64,000 bases of DNA from assembly GCF_023156285.1 (NCBI RefSeq), contig NZ_JAKZAJ010000001.1, forward strand, positions 868,001 through 932,000, in the 5' to 3' direction. The translations under genes and the position numbers were made by a program. Position 1 is the first letter of the stretch; each line of letters starts with the position of its first letter. The DNA comes from Marinobacter koreensis. GTDB taxonomy: Bacteria; Pseudomonadota; Gammaproteobacteria; Pseudomonadales; Oleiphilaceae. Positions 49,975 to 59,341 of this stretch are shown here, one piece after another. Below the pieces are notes generated by a model. That model did not search any database, was not told the DNA's origin, and saw only the letters and a program-made list of their open reading frames with translations.

Positions 49975-51225
49975 TCAGAGATGGGTTGGCTTGCCCGCGT
50001 CCTTGCGACGCTGGTTCCACTCTTCCCGGGTCTGGGCGGCTTCGTCGCCGGGCATTGAGTCGATGATGTCAAAGTAATCGGAACTGTATTCATCCGAAAC
50101 AACCGTGTTCCGATCCTTGATCCGGACCACGTACACCGTCTGAACGTTCTGGTGATCGAACGCTCGCCAGTATTGTTCGTCCTTGAGGAAGGTGTAGTGG
50201 TGGCCCTCGAGCTCGCGGATGATGGCACTGGTTTTGGTGGTGCCGGCACGCTCAACGGCATCCTTGTACTGATAGATGATGCTGTAGGCCGAGGCGGCGG
50301 ATGAGGACGGCCGCATTTCATAGCGTTTGGAGAAGGCTTCGACGAAGTCCTTGCCGCGCTGGTAGCCCTTTTCGTAGGGCAGGTTCCAAACCCAGGGTGC
50401 CGCGCCGACAATGCCGGACATCATCTTGGGGCCAACCTGCCGCGCCATGCCCAGTGTCAGGTTGGGCACCACCACCTGCATTTTCTTGGTCAGGCCCATC
50501 TCGTAGGCAACGTTCAGAGCCCGGACCATGTCGTCGCCGAACAGCACCAGCATCAGTACCTTGGCGTCGCTGGCTTCGGCTTTCTCGAGTGCATCCCTGA
50601 AATCGCTGATCAGCGCTCTCGGGAACGGCGTCTTTACGCCCGGATTTGCATCGGTGTCTTCGGTGCCGGAGAACTTCCGCACGGACTTTTCAACGGACCA
50701 GCCCCAGGTGTAATCCGCTGTGATGTAGAAATACTTTTCGTCGGCGTGATTGGTCTTGAGATACTGACTCAGGACTTTTGCCGTCATCCAGGCGTTGTAG
50801 GGCTCGCGAAACATGTACTTCTGGCCCTCTTCGCCTGTGGTGGCGTTGGAGTAGGTCAGTGTACCGAAATACAGGGTGTCACGGTCCCGGGCGGCTTTCC
50901 CCGAAGCAATGGCGACGGAGCTGGAGACACCACCAAACACCATCTTTACGCCTTCCTTGTCGATCAGCTCAGCGGTATTTTCGGCGCCTTCGGCGGGTTC
51001 TCCGCGGGTGTTCCTGATCACCAGTTCCAATGGCCGTCCCATAACGCCACCAGTCTTGTTGATTTCATCGACCGCGAGGAAGGCGCCAAGGCGCTGTTGC
51101 AGTCCCTGATCCTTGTAGCGACCGGTCTGAGGGTAGTTCAGACCGATTTTCAGGGGCTCGGCGGTCGCTGCTGCGCTGCCCAGCAATAACAGACACGCAC
51201 AAAGCAGTGCTTTCCTTGGACTCAT
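49975..51225 (-). CDS. Branched-chain-amino-acid/amide-type ABC substrate-binding protein (orphan)
   Basis: The 416-aa periplasmic binding protein has a signal peptide (LLCACLLLLGSAAATA, cleavage near residue 22) and a Peripla_BP_6 fold (PLKIGLNYPQTGRYKDQGLQQRLGAFLAVDEIN, FGGVSSSVAIASG, YFYITADYTWGWSVEKSV). GGAGG precedes the ATG. No permease or ATPase genes are adjacent, so it either serves a distant transporter or acts in sensing. Ligand unknown. Confidence 0.85.
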   Translation of the reverse strand: MSPRKALLCACLLLLGSAAATAEPLKIGLNYPQTGRYKDQGLQQRLGAFLAVDEINKTGGVMGRPLELVIRNTRGEPAEGAENTAELIDKEGVKMVFGGVSSSVAIASGKAARDRDTLYFGTLTYSNATTGEEGQKYMFREPYNAWMTAKVLSQYLKTNHADEKYFYITADYTWGWSVEKSVRKFSGTEDTDANPGVKTPFPRALISDFRDALEKAEASDAKVLMLVLFGDDMVRALNVAYEMGLTKKMQVVVPNLTLGMARQVGPKMMSGIVGAAPWVWNLPYEKGYQRGKDFVEAFSKRYEMRPSSSAASAYSIIYQYKDAVERAGTTKTSAIIRELEGHHYTFLKDEQYWRAFDHQNVQTVYVVRIKDRNTVVSDEYSSDYFDIIDSMPGDEAAQTREEWNQRRKDAGKPTHL

Positions 51226-51248
51226 GGATGTTGGCCTCCGGATGCAGT

Positions 51249-51266
51249 GCCGCCCGAAAGGGCGGC
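51249..51266. other. Hairpin in the leader of the orphan binding-protein gene
   Basis: GCCGCCC (51249-51255), GAAA, GGGCGGC (51260-51266), 24-41 nt upstream of the gene's ATG on the minus strand. On the plus strand the loop is a GNRA tetraloop and five T's follow shortly after (51273-51277). Confidence 0.4.
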
Positions 51267-51411
51267 TGCAGGTTTTTGATTGGTTGTTTTTTGGACTCTC
51301 AAGTGTCTCCGGGGATCATAGCCACAACAATGGGACTAAGGTGGAACTTTGCGTAACAGTTTGTAGGTATTTGATAGGCGTCAAGGTTCGGTTGTCAGAA
51401 ACAGTCTGACC

Positions 51412-52452
51412 CTAATTCTGGCCGTAAACGCGAGGCTGCTGGAACCGGAAATATCCGGCTGCCTCTTCGTCACGAATGACGGCGCCCATGTCCTCTCCGA
51501 AAAAGTCCCGGCTCAGTTTGTCCAGCGCCTTGTCCCGTTCTGCGCCCGGTTGGTAACGCTCCTGAATGGCCTGGCGTTGCGCCTGATAGGCCTGTCCAGC
51601 CTTCCAGCGCTCGTCCCGGGTTCGATCGAGTTCACTCCAGCGGTCCAGGGCAGCCTCTTCCATGCCCATCGTCTGGCGAATTTCCCGTAACGTACCGTAG
51701 CGTTGGTCCGGATCGAGATCCTGGAGAGAGTCCTGTACAGAGCTCAGCGTTATGAAGCGGTCGGTCAGCTCCTGTCGCCGGTTCTCCAGCATGGCGCTTG
51801 CCTGTTCACCGTAGGTTTCGCGAATGGCGCGCGTGTAGTCCGCTGCCTTCTGGGTGGGGGAGCCGGTGCGCTTGTCGATTCCGGCAAGTGATTGGCTCAA
51901 CGCATGATTGCGGAGTTCTTCCTGCCAGATAATGTCGGCGTCGTCGCCAAAAAGTGCCCGGCGCTGGGCCCAGACGAAGTCCCGACGTTCATCCGGCCCC
52001 ATGCTGCTCAGGGTGTAACGCTCCTGTTCCATAAAGTCCTGGTAGGCGATCATGGCCTGAGCTCTTTGCAACAATTGATCCCCCCGATCCGGAAACCAGC
52101 CCTTCAGCAGTGCGGCAAGACTCTCCTTCCAGTGTTCCGGATCCATTTCCGAAAGATAGCGCATCAATTCTTCCAGCAAACGCACCTGTGATTTTGGCTG
52201 GTCCAGTCGACCGGCATAGCGGTTCAGCAGTCGATCACGGAACTTATCCAGCTCGTTTTCCTCTGTGGCCTGACTGATTTCTGTCGCAGGCCCCGGGGCA
52301 GCCTGCACGGAATCTTGCGTGGGGGCGGCCGAAGGTTGCTTGTCCGTCGGAGTGGCAGGGGGTGCTGGCTGCGATACGTTTCCCCATTGATAGACGGCAA
52401 ATCCGGCCAACACCGGGACAAGGACGGCAATCGCGAGAGCTCTGGGTTTCAT
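51412..52452 (-). CDS. Lipase-specific foldase (Lif)-like chaperone lacking the RxxFDY motif
   Basis: The 346-aa protein has an N-terminal membrane anchor (residues about 4-22, ALAIAVLVPVLAGFAVYQW), a Pro/Ala-rich linker and a long Arg/Glu/Gln-rich helical region. Segments such as RRALFGDDADIIWQEEL, ALDRWSELDRTRDERWKAG and LDKLSRDFFGEDMGAVIRDEEA match the extended-helical and C-terminal domains of lipase modulators. The catalytic RxxFDYFLSA of mini-domain 1 is absent. The ATG at 52452 follows AGGTGA; a GTG at 52461 is possible. Divergent from a lipase gene, unlike the usual lip-lif operon. Confidence 0.75.
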   Translation of the reverse strand: MKPRALAIAVLVPVLAGFAVYQWGNVSQPAPPATPTDKQPSAAPTQDSVQAAPGPATEISQATEENELDKFRDRLLNRYAGRLDQPKSQVRLLEELMRYLSEMDPEHWKESLAALLKGWFPDRGDQLLQRAQAMIAYQDFMEQERYTLSSMGPDERRDFVWAQRRALFGDDADIIWQEELRNHALSQSLAGIDKRTGSPTQKAADYTRAIRETYGEQASAMLENRRQELTDRFITLSSVQDSLQDLDPDQRYGTLREIRQTMGMEEAALDRWSELDRTRDERWKAGQAYQAQRQAIQERYQPGAERDKALDKLSRDFFGEDMGAVIRDEEAAGYFRFQQPRVYGQN

Positions 52453-52461
52453 TCTGGTCAC

Positions 52462-52708
52462 CTGACGTTGTTGTTATTGGGTCCGGGACAAAGCTATCAG
52501 GCTACTCAACCTCCAGCCGTGCGCCACTGCAAAAAATGAGTAACTGTCCGGTTATTGCGTCGTCTGTGACTCCTCGCACACACACCAAGAGGAATATTCG
52601 GTAGAAAAGAGGGGCCTGTTTATCAGGCGACCCGGTTGCCCCGATCGGCCTCGATCCGGGCATGCAGTACCGCGGATCTGCACACAACAAAAACAAGAGG
52701 CTTCAACA
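52462..52708. other. Divergent intergenic region between Lif-like gene and lipase
   Basis: No gene seen. It contains the AGAGG ribosome site for the lipase (near 52695) and GC-rich sequence. I found no sigma-54 GG-N10-GC pair and no clear sigma-70 promoter. Confidence 0.4.
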
Positions 52709-53833
52709 ATGAAAAACGAAAGTACCCTGATCCGGGTAAGCGCGGCTGTAATGCTGTTGGCCGGACTTGCCTCCGCGATGCCTGCCATGGCCCGCGACGC
52801 CAACCGAACGAAGTATCCGGTGGTGTTTGCTCACGGCATGGCTGGTTTCGACGATATCCTCGGTTACGACTACTGGGGTGACGACTACGGAACGTTTGTC
52901 CTGGACCCCTGCGACAAGTTTCTTGAAGTCAACTGCAATGGCGATATCAACGATGGCCAGCGCAGCTATGTCTCTTCCGTCACACCGTTCCAGAGTTCGG
53001 AAGTTCGCGGCTATCAGCTGGCGAACAACATCGAGAGTTACATGGCCACATCCGGTGCCAGTCATGTGAATATCATTTCCCACTCCCAGGGCGGGATTGA
53101 TGCACGCAAGGCAGCCCGGCTGCTCAGAGAGCGGAAAGGTTACCGTGTAGTCCAGACCCACGTCAGTGTGTCCGCGCCGCATCGTGGCTCCCCGGTGGCG
53201 AAATACATTCTCGATCATTATGCCAACTCGATTACCGAGACCCTGGCCAACTACTACGGCAGTGTTGTCTACGGGAGTGGTAACGATGCGATCGCTGGTG
53301 CCAAGCAGCTGGTTTACAACGATTACGATCCGAATGACGGTGTGATCACTGGCATGAAGGCGTTCAACCAGAAGTATCCGTCCAGCACCAGCTATGTGGC
53401 CAACTCCGTATCCCTGATGACGGCTCAGAGTGGCAGTTCGCTGAACCCTGCGTTGTGGCTCGCATCCGAATTCATCTACAACATTGATGGTGACGGTTAC
53501 TGCGTTGACGATTGCAACAACGACGGTGCTGCCGGACAGGGAGATGGTAACCCTTACGAGCGGGATGACGACGGTCTTGTGGGCATCAACAGTCAGCAGC
53601 AGGGCTACCGTATGCAGTACTATGAGTGCTGGGGATGCCTCGACTATGTCTGGGAGCGTCCGGAGCTGGGCTATGTCAGCGACATTAACCACCCGAACAG
53701 GACTCAGATGACGTCCTCAAACTATGTGATCAATCAGGATCACCTGGATGTGGTGGGTGTTGGTCCGGACACCTTTGATGAAATGGAATTCTACGCGGCG
53801 ATTACCGATTATATCGCCGATCGGGGCGACTGA
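52709..53833 (+). CDS. Secreted triacylglycerol lipase (alpha/beta hydrolase)
   Basis: The 374-aa protein begins with a Sec signal peptide (AAVMLLAGLASAMPAMA, cleavage near residue 28). The mature domain starts with YPVVFAHGMAGFDDI, the oxyanion-hole segment of bacterial true lipases. The nucleophile is Ser126 in SHSQGG (usually GHSQGG), acid Asp among 286-288 (RDDDGLVG) and His345 (NQDHLDVVG). Cys pairs (YCVDDC, YECWGC) and an Asp-rich NIDGDGYCVDDCNNDG loop suggest disulphides and Ca2+ binding. Family I lipases of this kind need a Lif foldase and type II secretion. Confidence 0.9.
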   Translation: MKNESTLIRVSAAVMLLAGLASAMPAMARDANRTKYPVVFAHGMAGFDDILGYDYWGDDYGTFVLDPCDKFLEVNCNGDINDGQRSYVSSVTPFQSSEVRGYQLANNIESYMATSGASHVNIISHSQGGIDARKAARLLRERKGYRVVQTHVSVSAPHRGSPVAKYILDHYANSITETLANYYGSVVYGSGNDAIAGAKQLVYNDYDPNDGVITGMKAFNQKYPSSTSYVANSVSLMTAQSGSSLNPALWLASEFIYNIDGDGYCVDDCNNDGAAGQGDGNPYERDDDGLVGINSQQQGYRMQYYECWGCLDYVWERPELGYVSDINHPNRTQMTSSNYVINQDHLDVVGVGPDTFDEMEFYAAITDYIADRGD

Positions 53834-53844
53834 TCCCCGGGGCC

Positions 53845-53875
53845 AAAGCCCGGGGGCGTTTGTCTCCGGGCTTTT
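53845..53875 (+). terminator. Terminator after the lipase gene
   Basis: AAAGCCCGG (53845-53853) pairs with CCGGGCTTT (53866-53874), then T. An overlapping GC-rich stem CCCC/GGGG (53835-53856) competes with it. Confidence 0.7.
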
Positions 53876-53946
53876 GATAACAGCAATGCAGCGTCTGACG
53901 GGGCAGTTCCAGGTGTCGGTTGAAATGGCCTGAGGGGCGGGCCGGT

Positions 53947-55671
53947 TCAGGCGGACTCCGTTGTACCGGGATTGAATACCCGGTACAGGTTGCGTCCCTC
54001 CCGTTTGGATCGATACATGGCGGCATCGGCTCCCTGAAGCAGCTCCTCCGCAGTGCTTCCATCCTCCGGATAGAGACTGACTCCGATACTGGAGCCCACG
54101 CGCACGGACGCATCTTCAATCTGATAGGGCTGTTCGTTCAGCGAGATCAGCCGTTCAGCCACTAATCGGACGTCCTCAACAGTGTCCACCTCCGGTAGAA
54201 GCACGATGAACTCGTCGCCCCCCAGACGGGCCAGAGTGTCGTCTTCCCGCAGGCACCGGGTGACCCGCTGGGTGAATTGCACCAACAGTTCGTCACCGAC
54301 GGCGTGGCCGTGTGTGTCATTGATGCGCTTGAAATGATCAAGATCCAGGAACAGCACGGCGAGCCGGCAGTTCTTGCGATGGGCGTGTCGGATCGCGTGC
54401 TCCAGGCGGTCTTCCAGCAGGCGCCGGTTTGGAACGCCGGTCAGAGCATCGTAGTAGGCCAGCTGGCGGATCTGTTCCTCGTTTTTCCGGTTCTGGGTAA
54501 TGTCGGTGAACAGGCCCGCGTAGTGGGTGGTGTTACCCTCATCGTCGGTGATGGCCGTGATGGTCAGCAGCTCCAGGTACAGTTCCCCGGTCTTGCGGCG
54601 GTTCCAGATCTCCCCTCGCCAGTAGCCCTGGGTCTTCAGTGATTGCCACATGCGCTGGTAGAACTCGCTGTCATGCCGACCCGACGACAGGAGATCGGGG
54701 CCTTTGCCTATGGCTTCTTCCGGGGGGTAGCCGGTGAGATAGGTGAACGCCGGATTGACGAACTCGATCTTTACATTGCTGTCGGTAATCATGATGCCTT
54801 CGAAGGAAGACTCGATGACCCGCTCGGCCAGCTGCAGCGTGCGCCGGGATCGGGCCAGCGCCTCATCCCGCTGCTCCAGGGCCTGGCGGAGATCGTTCAG
54901 ATACAGTTGCTCCGCACCGGACAGCATGTCGTTGTAGCCGATCAATCCGGTGACTTCATCATCGTCGTTGACCACGGCCAGGTGACGTATCCGGTGTTCA
55001 AGCAGAATATCCCGCGCCTGAATGAGCGGATCGTTTTCATTCACGGTCAGCAGCGGACGAGTCGCCAACAGGTTTGCGTGGGTGTTGCTGGTGTGGCGAC
55101 CGATGAGTCGCACAATGTCCCGCTCGGTCAGAATCCCCAGTCCTTCAGGGCCACAATCGACCACCACTGCGTCGGCATGGTGCCGGTGCATGAGTCGGGC
55201 GACCTCAGAGAGCGGCAACTCGCCTCTTACCACAATGGGCGGGTGGGGAATGGCGGCACGGACCTCCCGAAGGCGAAGATAGGGTTCGAGCCCCTGGTTC
55301 AGGGCCATGTCCGTCTGGGACACAATGCCGATCGGGTGTTCGCTCTGGTCCACGACAAGAAAATGCCGTTTCCCGCTCTCCCGGAAGGCCATGGCCGCTT
55401 CACCGATCTCCATATCGTGGGGCAGGGTGAGGACCGGTGAACTCATCACGTTGCTCACGGGCTGTTCCAACCGTTCCGGTTCGGAAAAATCCACCGCCAG
55501 CGCATCGTGTTCTGTCCAGATACCGACGATGTTCCCGCCATCGGAAACCAGAATCGAGCTGACATTGTGTTCGCTCATGCGGGCCGCGGCCTCGGCAACC
55601 GTAGTTTCCGGCCGGCACTGCAGCAGCAGACCGGTGTGCATGATTTTCGACAGCGGGAGCGAGTGCCCCAT
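53947..55671 (-). CDS. Diguanylate cyclase with four CBS domains and a PAS domain
   Basis: Predicted cyclic-di-GMP synthase. The 574-aa protein has no membrane segment, so it is cytosolic. Four CBS repeats (residues about 8-58, 70-122, 140-190, 200-250) probably bind adenine nucleotides, then a PAS sensor (about 290-400: VIESSFEGIMITDSN, TGYPPEEAIGKG) and a GGDEF domain (about 410-565) with an intact GGDEF active site. An RxxD (REDD) five residues before it is the product-inhibition I-site. No EAL domain. AAGGA precedes the ATG. Divergent from the DksA-like gene. Confidence 0.92.
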   Translation of the reverse strand: MGHSLPLSKIMHTGLLLQCRPETTVAEAAARMSEHNVSSILVSDGGNIVGIWTEHDALAVDFSEPERLEQPVSNVMSSPVLTLPHDMEIGEAAMAFRESGKRHFLVVDQSEHPIGIVSQTDMALNQGLEPYLRLREVRAAIPHPPIVVRGELPLSEVARLMHRHHADAVVVDCGPEGLGILTERDIVRLIGRHTSNTHANLLATRPLLTVNENDPLIQARDILLEHRIRHLAVVNDDDEVTGLIGYNDMLSGAEQLYLNDLRQALEQRDEALARSRRTLQLAERVIESSFEGIMITDSNVKIEFVNPAFTYLTGYPPEEAIGKGPDLLSSGRHDSEFYQRMWQSLKTQGYWRGEIWNRRKTGELYLELLTITAITDDEGNTTHYAGLFTDITQNRKNEEQIRQLAYYDALTGVPNRRLLEDRLEHAIRHAHRKNCRLAVLFLDLDHFKRINDTHGHAVGDELLVQFTQRVTRCLREDDTLARLGGDEFIVLLPEVDTVEDVRLVAERLISLNEQPYQIEDASVRVGSSIGVSLYPEDGSTAEELLQGADAAMYRSKREGRNLYRVFNPGTTESA

Positions 55672-55864
55672 AACGGTTCCTTTCGGCTCTGGAATTGTTA
55701 TTGACCGGGGAGTGGTGCCATTTGACAAGCAACCTGCAACTACCCGTCTATGATTGTGCCCAAAGAGGCTGTGGGCGATTTTGACAAGCATCAATCCACA
55801 AATCACCTTATGCTTTAGGGTAATCATCATTTCCCATGGGCATTCGAAAGGAGTTGTGATCGAC

Positions 55865-56185
55865 ATGAGCAGTCGGAAATCGGAACTGGAAACCCTGAGG
55901 GCAGACCTCAAAGCTCGTCTGTCTCGCTACGAGGCCCATCAGCATCGCGAGGCCGGGGCTCTGGACAAGGATTTTGAGGAACAGGCCGCGCAAACCCAGA
56001 ACGACGAAGTGGTGGATTCGCTGGAATCGGAAACCCGTTCGGAACTTGCACAGATCGAACATGCCCTGGCGCGCATGGACGCCGGGCTCGGTGATCAGTG
56101 TGAGTCCTGCGGTGCCGAGATTGACCCGCGTCGACTCCAGGTGCTGCCTTATACAACCGTTTGCGTGGATTGTGCCGAAGATTGA
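55865..56185 (+). CDS. TraR/DksA-type zinc-finger protein
   Basis: The 106-aa protein has an N-terminal coiled coil (residues about 5-75, Glu/Arg/Ala-rich) and a C-terminal four-Cys zinc finger, CESC...CVDC. It is shorter than true DksA (about 150 aa) and lacks its long coiled-coil tip, so it is more like TraR or YbiI-type family members that bind RNA polymerase. AAGGAG lies 11 nt before the ATG. It is 23 bp upstream of an ABC ATPase gene and may head that operon. Confidence 0.82.
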   Translation: MSSRKSELETLRADLKARLSRYEAHQHREAGALDKDFEEQAAQTQNDEVVDSLESETRSELAQIEHALARMDAGLGDQCESCGAEIDPRRLQVLPYTTVCVDCAED

Positions 56186-56208
56186 CCGCAAATCCGGAAC
56201 GATCGGGG

Positions 56209-56919
56209 ATGGAAACCAGGCCGGTTTTCCGGACTCGTGGGCTGACCAAGGTATACCACCAGGGAGACGTTGAGGTTCACGCCCTCCGGGGTGTGGATCT
56301 GGAGCTTTTCCCGGGCGAGCTGGTGGTCATGCTGGGGGCCTCCGGGTCTGGTAAATCGACTCTGCTGAACATACTTGGGGGGCTGGATGTCCCGACCTCC
56401 GGGGATGTTTTCTATCTCGACACCGAACTGAGTCATGCCAGCGAAGCGGAGCTCACGGCTTTCCGCCGCGAGCATGTTGGTTTTGTGTTCCAGTTCTACA
56501 ATCTGATTCCCAGCCTGACCGCCCGTGAAAACGTGGCAGCGGTCACCGAGATTGCAGTGGATCCGATGACGCCGGAAGCGGCGCTGTCCATGGTTGGGCT
56601 CGAACCCCGCATGGATCACTTTCCCGCCCAGCTGTCCGGTGGCGAGCAGCAGCGGGTTGCCATCGCCCGCGCCATCGCCAAGCGGCCCCGGGTTTTACTG
56701 TGCGATGAGCCCACCGGTGCGCTCGACTCGGCAACCGGCGTGCTGGTGCTGGAGGCCCTCGACAAGGCCAATCGGGAAACCGGCACCACTACCGTGATCA
56801 TTACCCACAACGCGGCCATTGCAGCGATGGCTGATCGCGTCATCACCGTGTCGGACGGGCGTATCAGCGGTGAGACCCGCAACGAGCAGCGTCAGGACCC
56901 GGGGACACTGGCGTGGTGA
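56209..56919 (+). CDS. ABC transporter ATPase, MacB/LolD type
   Basis: The 236-aa nucleotide-binding protein has Walker [28 protein letters not shown], signature [15 protein letters not shown], Walker [13 protein letters not shown] and H-loop THNA. It lies 4 bp before a large FtsX-like permease, and a membrane-fusion protein follows, so the three form an envelope ABC complex. The frame extends to 56161, but [12 protein letters not shown] at 56209 fits the family start. Substrate unknown; DevA/MacB-like lipid or glycolipid export is a possibility. Confidence 0.92.
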   Translation: METRPVFRTRGLTKVYHQGDVEVHALRGVDLELFPGELVVMLGASGSGKSTLLNILGGLDVPTSGDVFYLDTELSHASEAELTAFRREHVGFVFQFYNLIPSLTARENVAAVTEIAVDPMTPEAALSMVGLEPRMDHFPAQLSGGEQQRVAIARAIAKRPRVLLCDEPTGALDSATGVLVLEALDKANRETGTTTVIITHNAAIAAMADRVITVSDGRISGETRNEQRQDPGTLAW

Positions 56920-56923
56920 TGTC

Positions 56924-59299
56924 ATGATCCGGTCAACCGCCTCGCTGAATACCAAAATTCGCCGTGAACTCTGGCAGATGCGGGGGCAGGTGTTGGCCAT
57001 TGCCCTGGTTATCGCTGGGGGGGTAGGGGTATGCGTGATGTCCCTTGCAAACTACTCCTCGCTGATGGTTACGCGGGCGGATTATTACCAGCAATACCGG
57101 TTCGCCGATGTCTTTGCCAACCTGAAACGGGCACCTCGTTCCGTGGTGGAGAAAGTTGAAGCGATTCCGGGCATCGACCGGATCAGCGCACGGGTCGAGG
57201 GTGCAGCAAAGCTTGAAATGCCCGATTTTCCGGAGCCGGTCTCGGCTCGCGTGGTCTCGCTTCCGCCTCGGGGGCAGCCGGCAGTCAATCAGTTGTACGT
57301 ACGCCAGGGTCAGCTGCCCAGGCCCGGGCGAAACCGGGAAGTGGCGATCATAGGCAGTTTTGCCGATGCTCACGATCTTCAGCCGGGAGACCGGTTTGGG
57401 GCCATTATTCACGGTCGCCGGCAGGTTCTCACGGTCACCGCCGTCGTGGAATCACCGGAATTCATCTATACCATCCCACCCGGCGGCATGCTGCCCGACT
57501 ACGAACGCTACGGTGTGTTATGGATGAGTCGGGAATCCCTGGAGGCGGCCATGGATATGAAAGGGGCCTTCAATAGCCTGGTCGTGACGATAAACCGGGG
57601 GGCCTCTGAGAATTCAGTGATTGAAGCGCTTGACCGGTTGCTCGACCGTTACGGGGTGACCGGAGCCTTTGCCCGTTCCGATCAGTTTTCACATCGCTTT
57701 CTGAACGATGAGCTGAGTCAGCTGAAAACCATGGCCACGGTGTTTCCGGCGATCTTCATGACAGTGGCGATGTTTCTCCTGAACGTCGTCATCAACCGGC
57801 TGATCAACACCCAGCGGGATATCATCGCCATCCTGAAAGCCTTCGGCTATTCCAATGGCCAGGTTGGCTGGCATTACAGCAAACTGGTACTCACCATTGC
57901 TGTGATTGGTCTGTTCCTGGGCCTGCTGCTCGGTGTCTGGACCGGTCGGGCCCTGGGCGAAATGTACATGGATTACTACCGGTTCCCCGGCCTGCTGTTT
58001 CGCATGGATCCCCGCTGGTTGATCGTGCTCGCGGTGGGAACGCTTGGTGTCGCCTGGCTCGGTGGGTGGCAGGCCATTCATAAGGCTGCTGCATTGCCGC
58101 CGGCCGAGGCCATGCAGCCCGAAGGACCGACCCGGTACAGGACCGGCTGGATCGAGCGTATTCTGGCGCCAATCCGGTTCAGCCAACCGTCACGAATGAT
58201 TATCCGGCAGCTGCTCCGGCGGCCCGGTCGAACCGTGTTGTCGGTTATGGGGGTGGCCATGGCCACGGGCATCGTTCTGGTGGGTAACTTCCAGTTTGAC
58301 TCGGTCTCGTTGATGGTTCACCAGCAATTCGCGAGGGTGCAGCAGCAGGATGTGACGGCGTCGTTTATCGAGCCGTGCAACGCTTCCTCACTCTACACCC
58401 TCCAGCAGCAGCCGGGTGTCCGCTACGCAGAAGGGCGCCGGGTTGTTTCCGCCCGGTTGATCCATGAACATCGACAATGGCGGGGGTCGGTCACGGGTAT
58501 GCCCGAAGATGCCCGTCTGCAATTTGTGGTGGACCAGAATATGCGGGCGGTTCCTTTGCCAGCCGAAGGGCTGTTGTTAACCGATTTTTTGGCCCGGCGC
58601 CTCGGTGTGAACGTTGGAGACAAGGTTCGGGTCCAGTTTCTTGAGGGCAAGCGGAAGTCAATCTCGATGCCGGTGGCTGGAATCAGCTCGGAGTTGGTGG
58701 GCGTTGGGGCTTATGCCCGCCTTGGTGTCCTCAACCGTGTCACCGGGGATGGTCCGGTCATCAATCAGGCCTTGCTCAACCTGGCTCCGGACGCCAGAGG
58801 CAGCGTCTATCGGGAACTCCGGGAGGCGCCGGGAGTACTTGGGATCAGTATTCGTCAGGCGATGCTGGACAGCTTTTATGACACGCTCGCAAAAACCTTC
58901 CTGACGTTTACCTTTTTCAATAGCCTTCTGGGTGGGGTGATCGCGTTTGGTGTCATGTATAACACGATCCGGATTTCACTGGCGGAAAAGGGGCGCGAGC
59001 TAGCGAGTTTACGGGTGCTGGGTTATACCCACAACGAAGTTTCCCATATCCTCCTTGGAGAGATGGCGATCATCGTGGCCGTGGGCATTCCATTGGGATG
59101 GCTGATTGGCCAGGGGCTTGCCCAGCTGATCGTTGGAGCGCTCGAAACCGAGCTGTATCGGGTTCCTCTGACGATCACCGGACAGACTCTGGGAATGTCA
59201 GCGACCGTGGTGGTTGTGTCCGCCCTGGTATCGGGTCTGGTGGCCTGGTGGCGGTTACGGAATCTGGACTTGATTGCGGTGCTCAAAACCCGGGAATAG
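56924..59299 (+). CDS. Large ABC permease with two FtsX domains
   Basis: The 791-aa inner-membrane protein has an N-terminal membrane segment (residues about 20-42, GQVLAIALVIAGGVGVCVMSLA), two periplasmic regions and two FtsX blocks (around 270-390 and 665-785), about eight to ten membrane helices in all. This duplicated architecture (as in YbbP and LolC/E-like fusions) is larger than the 402-aa permease elsewhere in the window. It is 4 bp after its ATPase and 42 bp before the adaptor. Confidence 0.9.
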   Translation: MIRSTASLNTKIRRELWQMRGQVLAIALVIAGGVGVCVMSLANYSSLMVTRADYYQQYRFADVFANLKRAPRSVVEKVEAIPGIDRISARVEGAAKLEMPDFPEPVSARVVSLPPRGQPAVNQLYVRQGQLPRPGRNREVAIIGSFADAHDLQPGDRFGAIIHGRRQVLTVTAVVESPEFIYTIPPGGMLPDYERYGVLWMSRESLEAAMDMKGAFNSLVVTINRGASENSVIEALDRLLDRYGVTGAFARSDQFSHRFLNDELSQLKTMATVFPAIFMTVAMFLLNVVINRLINTQRDIIAILKAFGYSNGQVGWHYSKLVLTIAVIGLFLGLLLGVWTGRALGEMYMDYYRFPGLLFRMDPRWLIVLAVGTLGVAWLGGWQAIHKAAALPPAEAMQPEGPTRYRTGWIERILAPIRFSQPSRMIIRQLLRRPGRTVLSVMGVAMATGIVLVGNFQFDSVSLMVHQQFARVQQQDVTASFIEPCNASSLYTLQQQPGVRYAEGRRVVSARLIHEHRQWRGSVTGMPEDARLQFVVDQNMRAVPLPAEGLLLTDFLARRLGVNVGDKVRVQFLEGKRKSISMPVAGISSELVGVGAYARLGVLNRVTGDGPVINQALLNLAPDARGSVYRELREAPGVLGISIRQAMLDSFYDTLAKTFLTFTFFNSLLGGVIAFGVMYNTIRISLAEKGRELASLRVLGYTHNEVSHILLGEMAIIVAVGIPLGWLIGQGLAQLIVGALETELYRVPLTITGQTLGMSATVVVVSALVSGLVAWWRLRNLDLIAVLKTRE

Positions 59300-59341
59300 G
59301 GATGTGCAGAATGTGGAGTAGCGGGATGTATAGGGCGAGTA

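Noticed and set aside
52462..52708. Sigma-54 promoter for the lipase
   Set aside because: Known for some Pseudomonas lipases, but no GG-N10-GC pair with suitable sequence was visible here.
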